64,000 nt of DNA from Flavobacterium sp. KJJ (GTDB lineage Bacteria > Bacteroidota > Bacteroidia > Flavobacteriales > Flavobacteriaceae): contig NZ_JARP01000005.1 in NCBI RefSeq assembly GCF_000708595.2, positions 246,626-310,625 of the forward strand. The letters run 5' to 3'. Position numbers and translations under genes: made by a program. Below are positions 18,986-29,470 of the stretch, piece after piece; the stretch's first letter is position 1; each line of letters begins with the position of its first letter. A model generated the notes under the pieces. The model saw only the letters and a list, made by a program, of their open reading frames with translations, was not told the DNA's origin and made no database searches.

Positions 18986-19989
18986 ACGAAGAACAGGAAA
19001 AATTTGTATTTGTTATTAATCACGACAGTGATATTCCGAAATACCAGCAATTGGTAAACGGAATTAATAATGCCATTGCAGAGAATATTTTGCAGAAAGG
19101 AGATTTATTGCCGTCTGTAAATGCGATCTGCAAAAACAATCAGCTATCGAGAGATACTGTTTTTAAGGCATATTCGATTCTAAAAGATCAAAATATAATC
19201 GATTCTGTTCCGAATAAAGGGTATTATGTTTCGGGAGAAACCAGAAAAGTACTTTTGGTATTAGATACTTTTAAAGCGTATAAAGAGGTTCTGTATCATT
19301 CGTTTGTGAATAATTTGCCAGATAATGTGATTACGGATGTTCAGTTTCATCACTATAACATTGATGTTTTTAAGACGATAATCAATAACAGTGTCGGGAA
19401 ATATTACAAATACGTGGTAATGAATTTTGATCACGATGAAATTGCACCAACGCTCGAAACTATTTCGAATGAAAAATTGCTCTTGATTGATTGGAATATT
19501 CACGCTGAAAATAATAATAATTATGTTTTTCAGGATTTCGGAAAAGCATTTTATAATGCATTGAAAGAGGCTGCAGATTTATTTAAGAAATACAAAAGCC
19601 TTCAGTTTGTGTATCCGGATTATACTAATCATCCAAAGGAAACCTTGGAGTTTTTTAAGAAATTTTGTGCTGATTTTAATTTTAAAAATGAAATTATAAC
19701 AGATCCTAAAAAGTTTAATATCGAAAAAGGCATTGCTTACATCAGTATCAGCGACAGGATTTTAGGTCATTTTTTAGAGCAGTGCAAAGATAAAGATTTG
19801 GAGCCTGGAGAAGATGTTGGTTTTTTATCTTACAATGAAACGCCAATGAAAAAATTTATATACAAAGGAATTTCAGTTGTTTCGACTGATTTTAATCAAT
19901 TAGGAACAAAAGCAGCTGCATTTATTACACATGATGAAGTTGTGCAGTGTTATGTACCCACAAATTTAATATTAAGAGAATCATTATAA
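18979..19989 (+). CDS. GntR-type regulator with sugar-binding-like domain, probable xylose operon regulator
   Basis: A 336-residue protein. Residues about 15-85 form a GntR winged helix (QLVNGINNAIAENILQKGDLLPSVNAICKNN; then LSRDTVFKAYSILKD). The rest (about 88-336) resembles a LacI/periplasmic-binding effector domain (GFLSYNETPMKKFIYKGISVVSTDFNQLGTKAA). This fusion is used in Bacteroidetes for sugar operons. Its gene stops 3 bases before xylulokinase, which is followed by xylose isomerase, so xylose or a phosphorylated pentose is a likely signal. The inverted repeat over its own start codon suggests self-control. Confidence 0.85.
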   Translation: MLNEEQEKFVFVINHDSDIPKYQQLVNGINNAIAENILQKGDLLPSVNAICKNNQLSRDTVFKAYSILKDQNIIDSVPNKGYYVSGETRKVLLVLDTFKAYKEVLYHSFVNNLPDNVITDVQFHHYNIDVFKTIINNSVGKYYKYVVMNFDHDEIAPTLETISNEKLLLIDWNIHAENNNNYVFQDFGKAFYNALKEAADLFKKYKSLQFVYPDYTNHPKETLEFFKKFCADFNFKNEIITDPKKFNIEKGIAYISISDRILGHFLEQCKDKDLEPGEDVGFLSYNETPMKKFIYKGISVVSTDFNQLGTKAAAFITHDEVVQCYVPTNLILRESL

Positions 19990-19992
19990 GTT

Positions 19993-21474
19993 ATGTATTA
20001 TATAGGATATGATATCGGAAGTTCGTCTGTCAAGGTTGCCTTGGTAGAAGCCGAAACTGGCAAAAAGATAATTGTTTTGAATGAGCCTCAAAACGAAATG
20101 GAAATCCTTTCGATTCACCCAGACTGGGCTGAGCAGGATCCTGAAATCTGGTGGCAGCACATTTGTACAGCAACTAAACGAGCCATTAAAGAATCAAATA
20201 TCGATGCTTCTAAAATTCAGGGAATTGGTATTTCGTATCAAATGCACGGATTGGTTATTGTAGATAAGGATGGAAATGCGCTTCGAAATTCGATTATCTG
20301 GTGCGACAGCCGCGCGGTTGAAATTGGAAATAAGGCTTTCGCCGAAATTGGAGAGCAAAAATGTATGGAGCATTTACTGAATTCTCCAGGAAATTTTACG
20401 GCTTCGAAACTAAAATGGGTAAAAGAAAACGAGCCTGAAGTTTATAAGAAAATTGATAAATACATGCTTCCGGGAGATTACATCGCTTTGAAATTGACAG
20501 GGGAAGTAACGACAACCAAAAATGGTTTGTCTGAAGGAATGCTTTGGGATTATAAAGAAAATAAAGTAGCCGACTGGCTTTTAGAATACTACGGAATCGA
20601 TCAGTCTTTGACGCCGAGAATTGTGGAAAACTTTACGAATCAAGGAATTGTAACAGAGCAAGCTTCGGCAGCATCGGGTCTTCCAGCTGGAATTCCGATT
20701 GTGTATCGAGCGGGAGATCAGCCGAATAATGCTTTGTCATTAAATGTTTTAAATCCTGGAGAAGTAGCGGCAACAGGCGGAACTTCGGGCGTGTTTTATG
20801 CAGTTAGCGAAATGTCATCTGGAAAGAGTACACGAGTAAACAATTTTGTTCACGTAAATTACGAACTGGAAACGCCAAGAATAGGAAAATTATTGAACAT
20901 TAACGGAGCCGGAATACAATACAGATGGTTGCGTAATAATATGGGAAATGAGAGTTATGAAGCAATGAATGAAAAGGCTTCTAATATTGAAGTTGGATCA
21001 GAAGGCGTTGTGGTCATTCCGTTTGGAAATGGCGCTGAGCGTATGTTCAACAACAAAACCATCGGAACTCATTTTCTAAACCTCAACTTAAACATTCACA
21101 ATAGTGCACATTTATTTAGAGCTTCTTTAGAAGGAATTGCTTTTTCTTTTGTATACGGAATGGAATGTTTAAAAGAAGATAATGCGACAATTAATGTGAT
21201 TCGAGCTGGAAATGATAATTTATTCCGCTCAGAAATTTTTTCGAATACTGTGGCAACATTAATTGGGCATGAAATCGAAATTTACAATACAACCGGAGCA
21301 GTAGGAGCGGCAAGAGCGGTGGGTTTAAAAGATGGTGATTACAGTAAATTTGGAGCTAATGTTAGTGACAACGATCATGTAATGACATTTTTACCACTTC
21401 ACAACGCAGCCCCTTATGAAAAGGCTTATCAAAAATGGAAACAAGAATTAGAACTAATATTAACAAATAAATAA
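19993..21474 (+). CDS. xylB: Xylulokinase (FGGY family)
   Basis: A 493-residue sugar kinase. It has the phosphate-binding start [17 protein letters not shown], the substrate loop [21 protein letters not shown], and the second-domain ATG motif [15 protein letters not shown]. It turns D-xylulose into xylulose 5-phosphate, using ATP. Placed between the GntR regulator (3-base gap) and xylose isomerase (8-base gap), so the xylose role is well supported over other FGGY kinases. Confidence 0.94.
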   Translation: MYYIGYDIGSSSVKVALVEAETGKKIIVLNEPQNEMEILSIHPDWAEQDPEIWWQHICTATKRAIKESNIDASKIQGIGISYQMHGLVIVDKDGNALRNSIIWCDSRAVEIGNKAFAEIGEQKCMEHLLNSPGNFTASKLKWVKENEPEVYKKIDKYMLPGDYIALKLTGEVTTTKNGLSEGMLWDYKENKVADWLLEYYGIDQSLTPRIVENFTNQGIVTEQASAASGLPAGIPIVYRAGDQPNNALSLNVLNPGEVAATGGTSGVFYAVSEMSSGKSTRVNNFVHVNYELETPRIGKLLNINGAGIQYRWLRNNMGNESYEAMNEKASNIEVGSEGVVVIPFGNGAERMFNNKTIGTHFLNLNLNIHNSAHLFRASLEGIAFSFVYGMECLKEDNATINVIRAGNDNLFRSEIFSNTVATLIGHEIEIYNTTGAVGAARAVGLKDGDYSKFGANVSDNDHVMTFLPLHNAAPYEKAYQKWKQELELILTNK

Positions 21475-21482
21475 AAGAACAA

Positions 21483-22808
21483 ATGATAGTTTTAGGAAAT
21501 AAAGAATACTACAAAGGTATTGGTCAAATTAAATTTGAAGGCAAGGAGTCTGATAATCCTTTGGCATTCAAATATTACAATCCAGACCAAGTTGTAGCTG
21601 GAAAAACAATGCGTGAGCACTTTAGATTTGCTATCGCGTATTGGCATACTTTCTGCGGACAAGGAAGCGATCCATTCGGACCAGGAACTCAAAACTTTGC
21701 TTGGGACCAGTCTTCAGATCCGATTCAGGCTGCAAAAGATAAAGCAGATGCTGCATTTGAATTTATCAGTAAAATGGGATTTGATTATTTCTGTTTTCAC
21801 GATTATGATTTAGTTGCTGAAGGACCAACATTTGCTGAGTCTGAAAAACGTTTGGCTACAATCACAGAATATTTGAAACAGAAAAAAGCGGAGTCCGGAA
21901 TTAAATTACTTTGGGGAACTTCAAACTGTTTTTCAAATCCAAGATTTATGAACGGAGCAGCGACAAATCCTGATTTTAATGTAGTGGCAAGAGCTGGAGG
22001 ACAAGTGAAATTAGCTTTGGATGCGACGATTGCTTTAGATGGAGAAAACTACGTATTCTGGGGAGGTAGAGAAGGTTATATGTCTTTATTGAACACAGAT
22101 ATGGGAAGAGAATTAGACCATATGGCAAAATTCTTGACAATGTCTAGAGATTACGCGAGAGCTCAAGGTTTTAAAGGAACTTTCTTTATTGAGCCAAAAC
22201 CAATGGAGCCATCTAAACATCAATACGATTTTGACTCGGCGACTGCTATCGGATTTTTACGTGAATATGGTTTAGATAAAGATTTCAAAATCAATATTGA
22301 GGTGAACCATGCTACTTTAGCACAGCACACTTTCCAACACGAATTAGAAGTGGCTGCAAAAGCTGGAATGTTAGGAAGTATTGATGCTAACAGAGGTGAC
22401 TACCAAAACGGTTGGGATACAGACCAATTTCCAAACAATATTCAAGAAACGACAGAAGCAATGTTGGTATTCTTAAAAGCGGGCGGCTTGCAAGGCGGAG
22501 GAGTTAATTTTGATGCCAAAATCAGAAGAAACTCAACTGATTTGGAAGATGTTTTCTTAGCGCACATTGGAGGTGCTGATACTTTTGCAAGAGCATTGTT
22601 GACTGCAGATAAAATCATCACTTCTTCTCCTTATGAAAAATTGAGAAAAGAAAGATACAGCTCGTTTGATTCTGGAAAAGGTAAAGATTTTGCTGATGGC
22701 AAATTAAACCTTAAAGATTTATACGATATCGCAAACCAAAATGGAGAATTATCATTGCAAAGCGGTAAGCAAGAATTATTTGAAAACATTATCAATCAAT
22801 ATATTTAA
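21483..22808 (+). CDS. xylA: Xylose isomerase
   Basis: A 441-residue class II xylose isomerase. The catalytic His106 is in CFHDYD. The metal-binding residues are in order: Glu237 (FIEPKP), Glu273 and His276 (IEVNHA), Asp301 (IDANRGD), Asp312 and Asp314 (WDTDQF). It converts D-xylose to D-xylulose in the cytoplasm. A hairpin with a U-tract follows at 22831, so the gntR-xylB-xylA operon ends here. The gene is unusually rich in well-translated codons compared with its neighbours, consistent with strong expression. Confidence 0.97.
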   Translation: MIVLGNKEYYKGIGQIKFEGKESDNPLAFKYYNPDQVVAGKTMREHFRFAIAYWHTFCGQGSDPFGPGTQNFAWDQSSDPIQAAKDKADAAFEFISKMGFDYFCFHDYDLVAEGPTFAESEKRLATITEYLKQKKAESGIKLLWGTSNCFSNPRFMNGAATNPDFNVVARAGGQVKLALDATIALDGENYVFWGGREGYMSLLNTDMGRELDHMAKFLTMSRDYARAQGFKGTFFIEPKPMEPSKHQYDFDSATAIGFLREYGLDKDFKINIEVNHATLAQHTFQHELEVAAKAGMLGSIDANRGDYQNGWDTDQFPNNIQETTEAMLVFLKAGGLQGGGVNFDAKIRRNSTDLEDVFLAHIGGADTFARALLTADKIITSSPYEKLRKERYSSFDSGKGKDFADGKLNLKDLYDIANQNGELSLQSGKQELFENIINQYI

Positions 22809-22830
22809 TTGATAAAAATTTAATTATAAA

Positions 22831-22867
22831 GGCCTGGCAAGTTTAAATCTGTTAGGTCTTTTTTTAT
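22831..22867 (+). terminator. Rho-independent terminator after xylA
   Basis: GGCCTGGCA pairs with TGTTAGGTC (with G-U pairs), followed by a run of seven T. It closes the gntR-xylB-xylA unit. Confidence 0.7.
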
Positions 22868-22882
22868 TTTTTTTGCACAATC

Positions 22883-22985
22883 TTGTCATTTGTATGAACG
22901 AGAAATTACACTCGAAATCTGCAAAGATTGTAGATAAACTTCGCATAATTTCTAGTTTGATTTTTCTCTTGAGCCGAAATGACAA
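22883..22985. repeat. Dispersed inverted-repeat element, copy 2
   Basis: It starts TTGTCATTTG and ends CCGAAATGACAA, with internal GAGAAATTACACTCG and GCAAAGATTG stretches shared with copy 1 (11957-12071). It is shorter and more diverged. It sits between the xylA terminator and the transaldolase gene. Confidence 0.6.
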
Positions 22986-23032
22986 ACGATACTTAAAACT
23001 ATATTTCATAACTAACCTTAAACCAAAAAACA

Positions 23033-23689
23033 ATGAAATTTTTTATTGACACAGCAAATTTAGAAGACATTAAAGAAGCACAAGCTTTAGGCGTTTTAGA
23101 TGGAGTGACCACCAATCCGTCGCTAATGGCCAAAGAAGGAATTTCCGGCAAAGCCAATATTTTGAAGCATTATCTTGATATCTGTACTATTGTAGATGGA
23201 GATGTTTCTGCAGAAGTTATTTCTACAGATTTTGAAGGCATGGTCAGAGAAGGAGAAGAGTTGGCTGCTTTACACAAACAAATTGTTGTAAAGCTCCCAA
23301 TGATTGCTGACGGAATTAAAGCCTGTAAATATTTTTCGGATAAAGGAATAAGAACCAATGTTACTTTGGTTTTTTCAGCAGGACAAGCATTGCTTGCAGC
23401 AAAAGCAGGCGCTACTTATGTGTCTCCTTTTTTAGGAAGACTAGATGATATTTCTACCGACGGAATGCATTTAATTGCTGAGATCAGAGAGATTTACGAC
23501 AATTATGCATTCAATACTCAAATACTTTCAGCCTCGATCAGACATACTATGCATGTAGTAAATTGTGCTAAAGCAGGATCTGATGTAATGACGGGACCTT
23601 TGTCCTCAATAAAGGGATTATTAAAACATCCGTTAACGGATATTGGTTTGAAACAATTTGTTGAAGATGCTAAAAAGATGAATTTATAA
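23033..23689 (+). CDS. tal: Small transaldolase (TalC/FSA type)
   Basis: A 218-residue TIM barrel of the short transaldolase/fructose-6-phosphate aldolase family. It begins [13 protein letters not shown], and has [14 protein letters not shown], the Schiff-base Lys87 in VVKLPM, and [12 protein letters not shown]. The C-terminal helix is present. Transaldolase activity in the pentose phosphate pathway is the likely role, since xylose flux from XylA/XylB enters there; FSA-type activity cannot be excluded. It lies 224 bases after xylA, with its own terminator at 23724. Confidence 0.92.
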   Translation: MKFFIDTANLEDIKEAQALGVLDGVTTNPSLMAKEGISGKANILKHYLDICTIVDGDVSAEVISTDFEGMVREGEELAALHKQIVVKLPMIADGIKACKYFSDKGIRTNVTLVFSAGQALLAAKAGATYVSPFLGRLDDISTDGMHLIAEIREIYDNYAFNTQILSASIRHTMHVVNCAKAGSDVMTGPLSSIKGLLKHPLTDIGLKQFVEDAKKMNL

Positions 23690-23723
23690 TTTCGATTTAA
23701 TTCAACGAAATTTCGATTTTCAC

Positions 23724-23758
23724 AAAAACTCCTTTTAACTTTAAAAGGAGTTTTTTTT
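23724..23758 (+). terminator. Rho-independent terminator after the transaldolase gene
   Basis: ACTCCTTTTAA and TTAAAAGGAGT form an 11-bp stem with a tight loop, extended by A/T pairs and followed by T8. The remaining sequence up to 24083 is AT-rich with no gene. Confidence 0.85.
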
Positions 23759-24083
23759 GTATTATAAAGCAAACGATTGTTTTTTAATCCGTGCCTAAAA
23801 GAATGATTTATTAAAAAATTATGTGCTCTTTTTATCACTTAAAAAATCTTTTTTTACGAGATTTTAAATTTTTATTTTCTACTGTATTTCCTGTATTTAA
23901 CGATCTTAATTTTTTAAAGTTGTTGCTTTTACTGCCTTTTAAGGGTACTAGCTTATTATTTTCTAAAATAATACTGTGAAATCTAAATAGTATTGATTTG
24001 CGTAATACCTAATGCTTTCAAGTTAAATTTATATATCCCATATTTAATTATGACTTTTTTTTCGATATAGATAAAAAAATATT

Positions 24084-24101
24084 ACACAACCGATTGCGTG
24101 T
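24084..24101. promoter_or_regulatory. LacI-type operator 4 (ACACAACCGATTGCGTGT)
   Basis: The best palindrome of the four sites: the 12-bp core (24086-24097) is extended by ACAC/GTGT arms. It covers the TTG -33 element of the susC promoter, 131 bases upstream of the susC start. Confidence 0.72.
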
Positions 24102-24123
24102 TTTGTATTTTTGTCTATATTTG
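24094..24123 (+). promoter_or_regulatory. Promoter of the susCD-like operon
   Basis: TTG (24094-24096), 19 bases, then TATATTTG (24116-24123): an exact fit to the Bacteroidetes sigma-ABfr promoter TTG-N19-TAnnTTTG. The leader to the ATG at 24232 is about 100 bases. Confidence 0.65.
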
Positions 24124-24231
24124 TTTTGAAAATAAGAGATAAGTGTGCTGTTTTTTACTTCGCTAAGTATATGAGTTTCTATTTCACTAAAAACTAACTA
24201 AACCAACTATTAATTATCTAAATCAATTTTT

Positions 24232-27200
24232 ATGACTGAATTCTTTACAATTAAAAGCAAACCAAAGCTCTTTAAGTGCTTTGGGTTTTTATCCCTGATT
24301 TTTCTGTTTTCTTTGAGTGCCACGGCTCAAACTACAGTAACAGGAGTTGTTTCAGATGCGAATGGTCCGATTCCAGGAGCAAATGTGAGTATCAAGGGCA
24401 CTAAAACGGGTGTCGCCACAGGTTTTGATGGGAATTATTCTATTTCGAATGTTCCTTCTAATGGAGTATTAGTATTTAGCTTTCTAGGTCTAAAAACAAA
24501 AGAGATATCCGTAGGAGGTAAGAATAAAATAAATGCAGTATTAGAAGAAAATTCTAACGCACTGCAGGAAGTTGTAGTTATTGGTTATGGTACACAGCGA
24601 AAAGAAGCAGTAACAGGTTCTGTATCTTCCATTAAAGGAGACGTAGTTCGTGAGGTGCCATCGGCTAATATAACACAGGCTTTGCAAGGGCGTTTAGCAG
24701 GAGTTCAAATGACTCAGACATCATCTAAGCCAGGTGCTGAAATGCAAATTCGTATTAGAGGTACGCGTTCGCTAACGGCAGACAACAATCCGCTGGTAGT
24801 GTTAGATGGAGTGCCTTTTGCAGGATCAATTGGTGACATTAGTCCGGATAATATCAAAAGTATTGACATTTTAAAAGACGCATCAGCAACTGCTATTTAT
24901 GGATCGCGTGGTGCTAATGGTGTTATTTTGGTATCAACGAATAAAGGTCAGAAAGGTCAAAAAGCAAAATTTACATACAATACTTACAGCGGTTTGAAAA
25001 ATATTTTTGCAGAGTTCCCAATGATGAACGGACCAGAATTTGTTGCCTTGCGTAAAGCAGCCACTCTTCCAGGTACTACAGCACCACTTTACTCAAACGG
25101 TGCAGATGAATCTAATAATGTAAATACCAATTGGCAAGACTTGTTTTTTGGGTCAGGTGTCGTAACAAATCATGATATAGGCGTTTCTAGCGGTACTGAA
25201 AATGGTAATTATAATTTTGGTGCGAGTTATTACAAAGAAGAAGCAGTTGTACCGGGACAAGACTACAGCCGTTTATCACTGCGAGGCGCTGTCGATCAGG
25301 CAGTAGGGTCTTATTTTAAATTTGGTTTCACTACAAATAATAATTACTCTGTTACAAATGGAGGTAACTTAAGTTTGTACAATACGTTAAGTACAACTTC
25401 TATTTCTAATCCGTATAATGCAGACGGCTCTTTGAAAAGAACTGTGAAAATGCCATTAGATGAAAACTGGGTCTATACAAGAGAAACGATTAATAATTTA
25501 GGAGATAAGTGGATAGACCAGACAAGAGCATACAGTTCATATAACACTTTATATGCGGAAGTAAAAATACCGGGTGTAGAAGGCTTGAAATACCATTTAG
25601 ATCTGGGAGGTAATTTCCGTTCTACTAATGGAGGTCAATATACTGGAGAAGGTGTATTTAGTATCAATCCTACCACAGTTTCAACAGCATCTATTACCAA
25701 CACGCTTAATACAAACTGGACAATTCAAAACTTACTTACTTACGATCGCACTTTTGGAAAACATCAGGTAAATGCAGTTGCAATGTACTCTTCAGAACAA
25801 ACGACATACAATAAGTCACAAGTTTCTGCGAAAGATATTCCTTCAGATTCTTTCCAATTTTACAATTTAGGAAGAGCCGCGGGAGAAATTTCGATTAATC
25901 CGGACAATCAGGATTATCAGCAAAGCGGCTTGATTTCGTACATGGCCCGCGCTATGTATTCTTATGACAATCGCTATATGCTTACAGCAACTGTTCGATC
26001 TGATGCCTCTTCAAGACTTGCCAAAGGACATCAATGGCATACTTATCCTGCAGTATCTGCCGGATGGAACATCAAAAATGAATCTTTTATGCAAAATGTA
26101 AATTGGTTGGAACAGTTAAAATTGCGCGTTGGTTACGGAGAAACATCCAATCAGGCAGTTGCGCCTTACTCTACACTGGGCAGTTTAAATTCAAGACCAT
26201 ACAATTTTGGCGAAGTAAATACAACTGGATATTATGTATCGACGTTGCCTAATCCTGATTTGGGTTGGGAATATTCTACAACAATGAACTACGGAATTGA
26301 TTTTGGTTTTTTTAAAAATCGTTTAACCGGAACAGCGGAGTATTATGTTACCGATACAAAAGATATCCTTTTAAGTGTAGGTCTGCCTCCAACAGCAGGT
26401 GTGGGCAGTTATACAGCAAACATAGGACAAACTCAAAATAAAGGTTACGAATTTACACTTAACGGATCAATATTAGACAATCTAAATGGCTGGTCTTGGG
26501 ATGTTGGGGTAAACTATTATTCGAACAAAAATAAGCTGGTAGCCCTTTCTTCTGGACAAGACAGAGACGAAAACAACTGGTGGTTCGTAGGACATCCAAT
26601 TGATGTGATTTTCGATTATCAAAAAATAGGACTTTGGCAAGAAGGAGATGCAAATCTTACTAAATATGAGCCAGGAGGAAATGTTGGTATGATTAAAGTA
26701 AAATATACCGGAGATTTTAATGCAGACGGAACACCAACTAGACAAATAGGTCCCGCAGACAGACAAATTATAGATGTCAATCCTGATTTTCAAGGAGGTT
26801 TCAACACTCGTGTAGCCTATAAAAATTTAGATCTAAGTGTAGTGGGAGCCTTTCAGAGCGGAGGAGTTCTTATCAGCACGCTTTACTCTTCATCAGGTTA
26901 TCTTAATATGTTGAGCGGAAGAAGAGGAAACGTAAAAGTAGATTACTGGACACCTGAAAATACGGATGCAAAATACCCGAGACCAGGCGGAATTACAAGT
27001 AATGATAATCCAAAATACGGATCTACTTTAGGATACTTTGATGCCTCTTATGTTAAAATCCGCACCATTACACTAGGTTATAACATTACTGAAAAATTTA
27101 TTAAAGATGCCGGAATAGACAGATTTCGTCTTTACTGTACTGTGCAAAATCCATTCGTAATTTATTCTCCTTACCATAAAGAAACAGGTATGGATCCTGA

Positions 27201-27324
27201 AACCAATTCGTATGGGAACGAAAATGCAGCAACAACTGATTTTTATAAAAGACGTTTGCTGACCTTAGGAACAAATACTCCTTCAACACGTACCTTCTTG
27301 ATTGGCCTTAACTTAACATTTTAA
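24232..27324 (+). CDS. SusC-like TonB-dependent outer-membrane transporter
   Basis: A 1030-residue outer-membrane protein. Residues 1-33 are a signal peptide (ends ATAQ). A carboxypeptidase-regulatory-like domain follows (about 34-110, TTVTGVVSDANGPIPGANV). Then the TonB-box and plug region (LQEVVVIGYGTQRKEAVTGSVSSI; IRIRGTRSL; DPVVLDGVPF-like NNPLVVLDGVPF; LKDASATAIYGSRGANGVILV) and a 22-strand barrel. It would import oligosaccharides with energy from TonB. Its gene carries the fourth LacI-type operator and is 8 bases upstream of SusD, so xylooligosaccharides are the likely cargo. Confidence 0.95.
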   Translation: MTEFFTIKSKPKLFKCFGFLSLIFLFSLSATAQTTVTGVVSDANGPIPGANVSIKGTKTGVATGFDGNYSISNVPSNGVLVFSFLGLKTKEISVGGKNKINAVLEENSNALQEVVVIGYGTQRKEAVTGSVSSIKGDVVREVPSANITQALQGRLAGVQMTQTSSKPGAEMQIRIRGTRSLTADNNPLVVLDGVPFAGSIGDISPDNIKSIDILKDASATAIYGSRGANGVILVSTNKGQKGQKAKFTYNTYSGLKNIFAEFPMMNGPEFVALRKAATLPGTTAPLYSNGADESNNVNTNWQDLFFGSGVVTNHDIGVSSGTENGNYNFGASYYKEEAVVPGQDYSRLSLRGAVDQAVGSYFKFGFTTNNNYSVTNGGNLSLYNTLSTTSISNPYNADGSLKRTVKMPLDENWVYTRETINNLGDKWIDQTRAYSSYNTLYAEVKIPGVEGLKYHLDLGGNFRSTNGGQYTGEGVFSINPTTVSTASITNTLNTNWTIQNLLTYDRTFGKHQVNAVAMYSSEQTTYNKSQVSAKDIPSDSFQFYNLGRAAGEISINPDNQDYQQSGLISYMARAMYSYDNRYMLTATVRSDASSRLAKGHQWHTYPAVSAGWNIKNESFMQNVNWLEQLKLRVGYGETSNQAVAPYSTLGSLNSRPYNFGEVNTTGYYVSTLPNPDLGWEYSTTMNYGIDFGFFKNRLTGTAEYYVTDTKDILLSVGLPPTAGVGSYTANIGQTQNKGYEFTLNGSILDNLNGWSWDVGVNYYSNKNKLVALSSGQDRDENNWWFVGHPIDVIFDYQKIGLWQEGDANLTKYEPGGNVGMIKVKYTGDFNADGTPTRQIGPADRQIIDVNPDFQGGFNTRVAYKNLDLSVVGAFQSGGVLISTLYSSSGYLNMLSGRRGNVKVDYWTPENTDAKYPRPGGITSNDNPKYGSTLGYFDASYVKIRTITLGYNITEKFIKDAGIDRFRLYCTVQNPFVIYSPYHKETGMDPETNSYGNENAATTDFYKRRLLTLGTNTPSTRTFLIGLNLTF

Positions 27325-27332
27325 AAAAGATA

Positions 27333-29255
27333 ATGATGAAACCTATAAAAATAAAAACTTTTATGGCAACAGCAATGATAACGCTGTTCCTGGGAGCATG
27401 TTCTAATATTTTAGATGAAGAGCCACGCAGTATTTACACTCCTGAATATTTTAAAACTGAAAAAGGAGTTATTGGAGGATTAACGTCAATGTATGCACAC
27501 TTGCGTTATATCTATGGACAGGGTTACTACTACAATACGACCGAAACAGGAACCGATGAAGTAACCTATGCACAAAGTGCGGATGCGAACTTTAAGGATA
27601 TGGATCTTTCCGGAGTAGGATCAATTACGCCTTCTTCGAGCCGTACTGATGCTTTGTGGCAGCCTGCATTTATAAATATAAACACAGCAAGCGGTATTAT
27701 TGAAAATGCTGCAGCTATTGGAACAGTGTCTAATGCAATGATTGCTGAAGCGAGATTCTTTCGCGCATTTGATTATTTCTTGTTAGTTCAAACATTTGGC
27801 GGAGTTCCGTTAGATTTGGGCGCAGGAGAACTTAAATTCAACACAAGTCCATCAAGATTTTCTGTTAGAAATACTGTGCCACAAGTTTATACTAAAGCTA
27901 TATTTCCTGATCTAGTAACAGCGGTAAATGATTTGCCAGACGTTGGGAGAGTAAAAGGCGGTGTAACTAAAACTGCAGCAAGGCTTTATTTGGCAAAAGC
28001 TTATTTGACTTATGCATGGTGGTTAAAAAACCCAAATAATATTCCAACTTATCCAGAAAGTACACGCGTTGACCCAGACGGGCATGATGCAGCTTGGTAT
28101 TTTCAGAAAGCATATGATGTAGCCGCAACTGCAATTGATACTCATGGTTCATTTGCGCTACAGCCAACTTATTATGATGTACATTTAGGAAGCAACGACC
28201 GCAACAGCGAAATTGTATTATACGCTGACCACACTGAAAAAAGTGAATTTTATAATGCCAGCAGCCTAACATTTTCGAATGGTGCAGCACCTGAAAATTT
28301 TGCTGTATGGATGATGACTCCCAACTATACTGTAATAAGAAGTTCTGGCGTAAGTTCTGTACAGCGTGAAGCAGAACAGCATTTAGGAAGACCGTTTATT
28401 CGTATGTGCCCAACTATAGGCGCAATCGCAAATACATTTGCTGACAAAACGAATGATTCTCGATATGATGGCACATTTACAACTGTGTATCGCGGTAACT
28501 GGAACAAAGCAGGAATAACAACTCCAACTTTAAATAATGCAAATAGTCTGCCTGTTGCTCCGGGAGGTGCAATACTTTCATTCTTAAATAATGAGGATCC
28601 GTCTATTGTCTATAGTGCCACAAATGGAAATGTTGGAGCAGGAGTATTGCCTGGAAGATCTGATTTTGTTATTGCACCAAGTGGCATTAGCCGAATTTTA
28701 TATCCTGGTTTGTGGAAACTTGGAACGTACCGCACAGATAATGGTACCGGATTAGGGTCTCCAAACGGAGCGAGTACAAGACCTTTTAATATTGCAAAAT
28801 TATCAGAGCTGTATTTAATTGCGGCTGAGGCAGTAGTGATGGGAGCAGCGCCTCAAGGCGGAAAAAGTGCTAGAGAACTAGTAAACGTTTTGCGCGCTCG
28901 TGCCGGAAAATGGAGATTTGACAACAATGGAAATGTTTCAAAAGTGGTTGACAATAGTGCTGTAATGACTGCCGCAACACCTGCAGTTATTGATATTAAT
29001 TATATTTTGGCAGAACGTTCTCGTGAATATTATGGAGAAGGATATCGTTGGTATGACTTAATTCGTACTCAAAAATGGACTGAACTTTCAAGCGCATACC
29101 AAATTTGTGGTCCGGCATACGGAAACCACACACCAATTAATGTCGCTAGAGATATCAAACCATATCATTATCTGCGTCCGATTCCGCAAGTACAATTTGA
29201 TGCTATGATCATGACGGCTTCTGAAAAAGCAGCGTATCAGAATCCTGGATATTAA
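27333..29255 (+). CDS. SusD-like substrate-binding outer-membrane lipoprotein
   Basis: A 640-residue SusD/RagB family protein. It has a lipoprotein signal (lipobox LGAC, Cys23), then the family start NILDEEPRSIYTPEYFKTEKG, the TPR-like N-terminal part (AEARFFRAFDYFLLVQTFGGVPL), and the C-terminal signature (YILAERSREYYGEGYRWYDLIR; HYLRPIPQ). It caps the SusC barrel and binds glycans at the cell surface. It is 8 bases after susC and ends before a terminator at 29371. At 640 residues it is a longer member of the family. Confidence 0.95.
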   Translation: MMKPIKIKTFMATAMITLFLGACSNILDEEPRSIYTPEYFKTEKGVIGGLTSMYAHLRYIYGQGYYYNTTETGTDEVTYAQSADANFKDMDLSGVGSITPSSSRTDALWQPAFININTASGIIENAAAIGTVSNAMIAEARFFRAFDYFLLVQTFGGVPLDLGAGELKFNTSPSRFSVRNTVPQVYTKAIFPDLVTAVNDLPDVGRVKGGVTKTAARLYLAKAYLTYAWWLKNPNNIPTYPESTRVDPDGHDAAWYFQKAYDVAATAIDTHGSFALQPTYYDVHLGSNDRNSEIVLYADHTEKSEFYNASSLTFSNGAAPENFAVWMMTPNYTVIRSSGVSSVQREAEQHLGRPFIRMCPTIGAIANTFADKTNDSRYDGTFTTVYRGNWNKAGITTPTLNNANSLPVAPGGAILSFLNNEDPSIVYSATNGNVGAGVLPGRSDFVIAPSGISRILYPGLWKLGTYRTDNGTGLGSPNGASTRPFNIAKLSELYLIAAEAVVMGAAPQGGKSARELVNVLRARAGKWRFDNNGNVSKVVDNSAVMTAATPAVIDINYILAERSREYYGEGYRWYDLIRTQKWTELSSAYQICGPAYGNHTPINVARDIKPYHYLRPIPQVQFDAMIMTASEKAAYQNPGY

Positions 29256-29370
29256 TAAGAATTCAATAATTGAAACAAATTTTGCTGGACATTCAAGTTT
29301 GGTTAGTTAGTAGTTATAAGTGTTATTTTACAGGATTAGTTTATAACTTAGTATAAATTTGTTTCTATAT

Positions 29371-29403
29371 AAAAGCCGAGAGTTTATTTCTTTCGGCTTT
29401 TTG
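29371..29403 (+). terminator. Terminator after susD
   Basis: AAAAGCCGA (29371-29379) pairs with TCGGCTTTT (29393-29401), followed by TTG. It separates the susCD unit from the esterase gene, which lies 68 bases further on. Confidence 0.75.
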
Positions 29404-29470
29404 TTGTAAAACTTAAGAATGCCTGATTGATACTGTTTAGATTAAAGAAAAAAACAAATCCATTTTATAA

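Noticed and set aside
23769..23780. GCAAACGATTGT, which resembles the LacI-type operator
   Set aside because: It matches the core at 10 of 12 positions but lies about 460 bases from susC, away from any promoter box. It may be a secondary site, but support is too weak to annotate.
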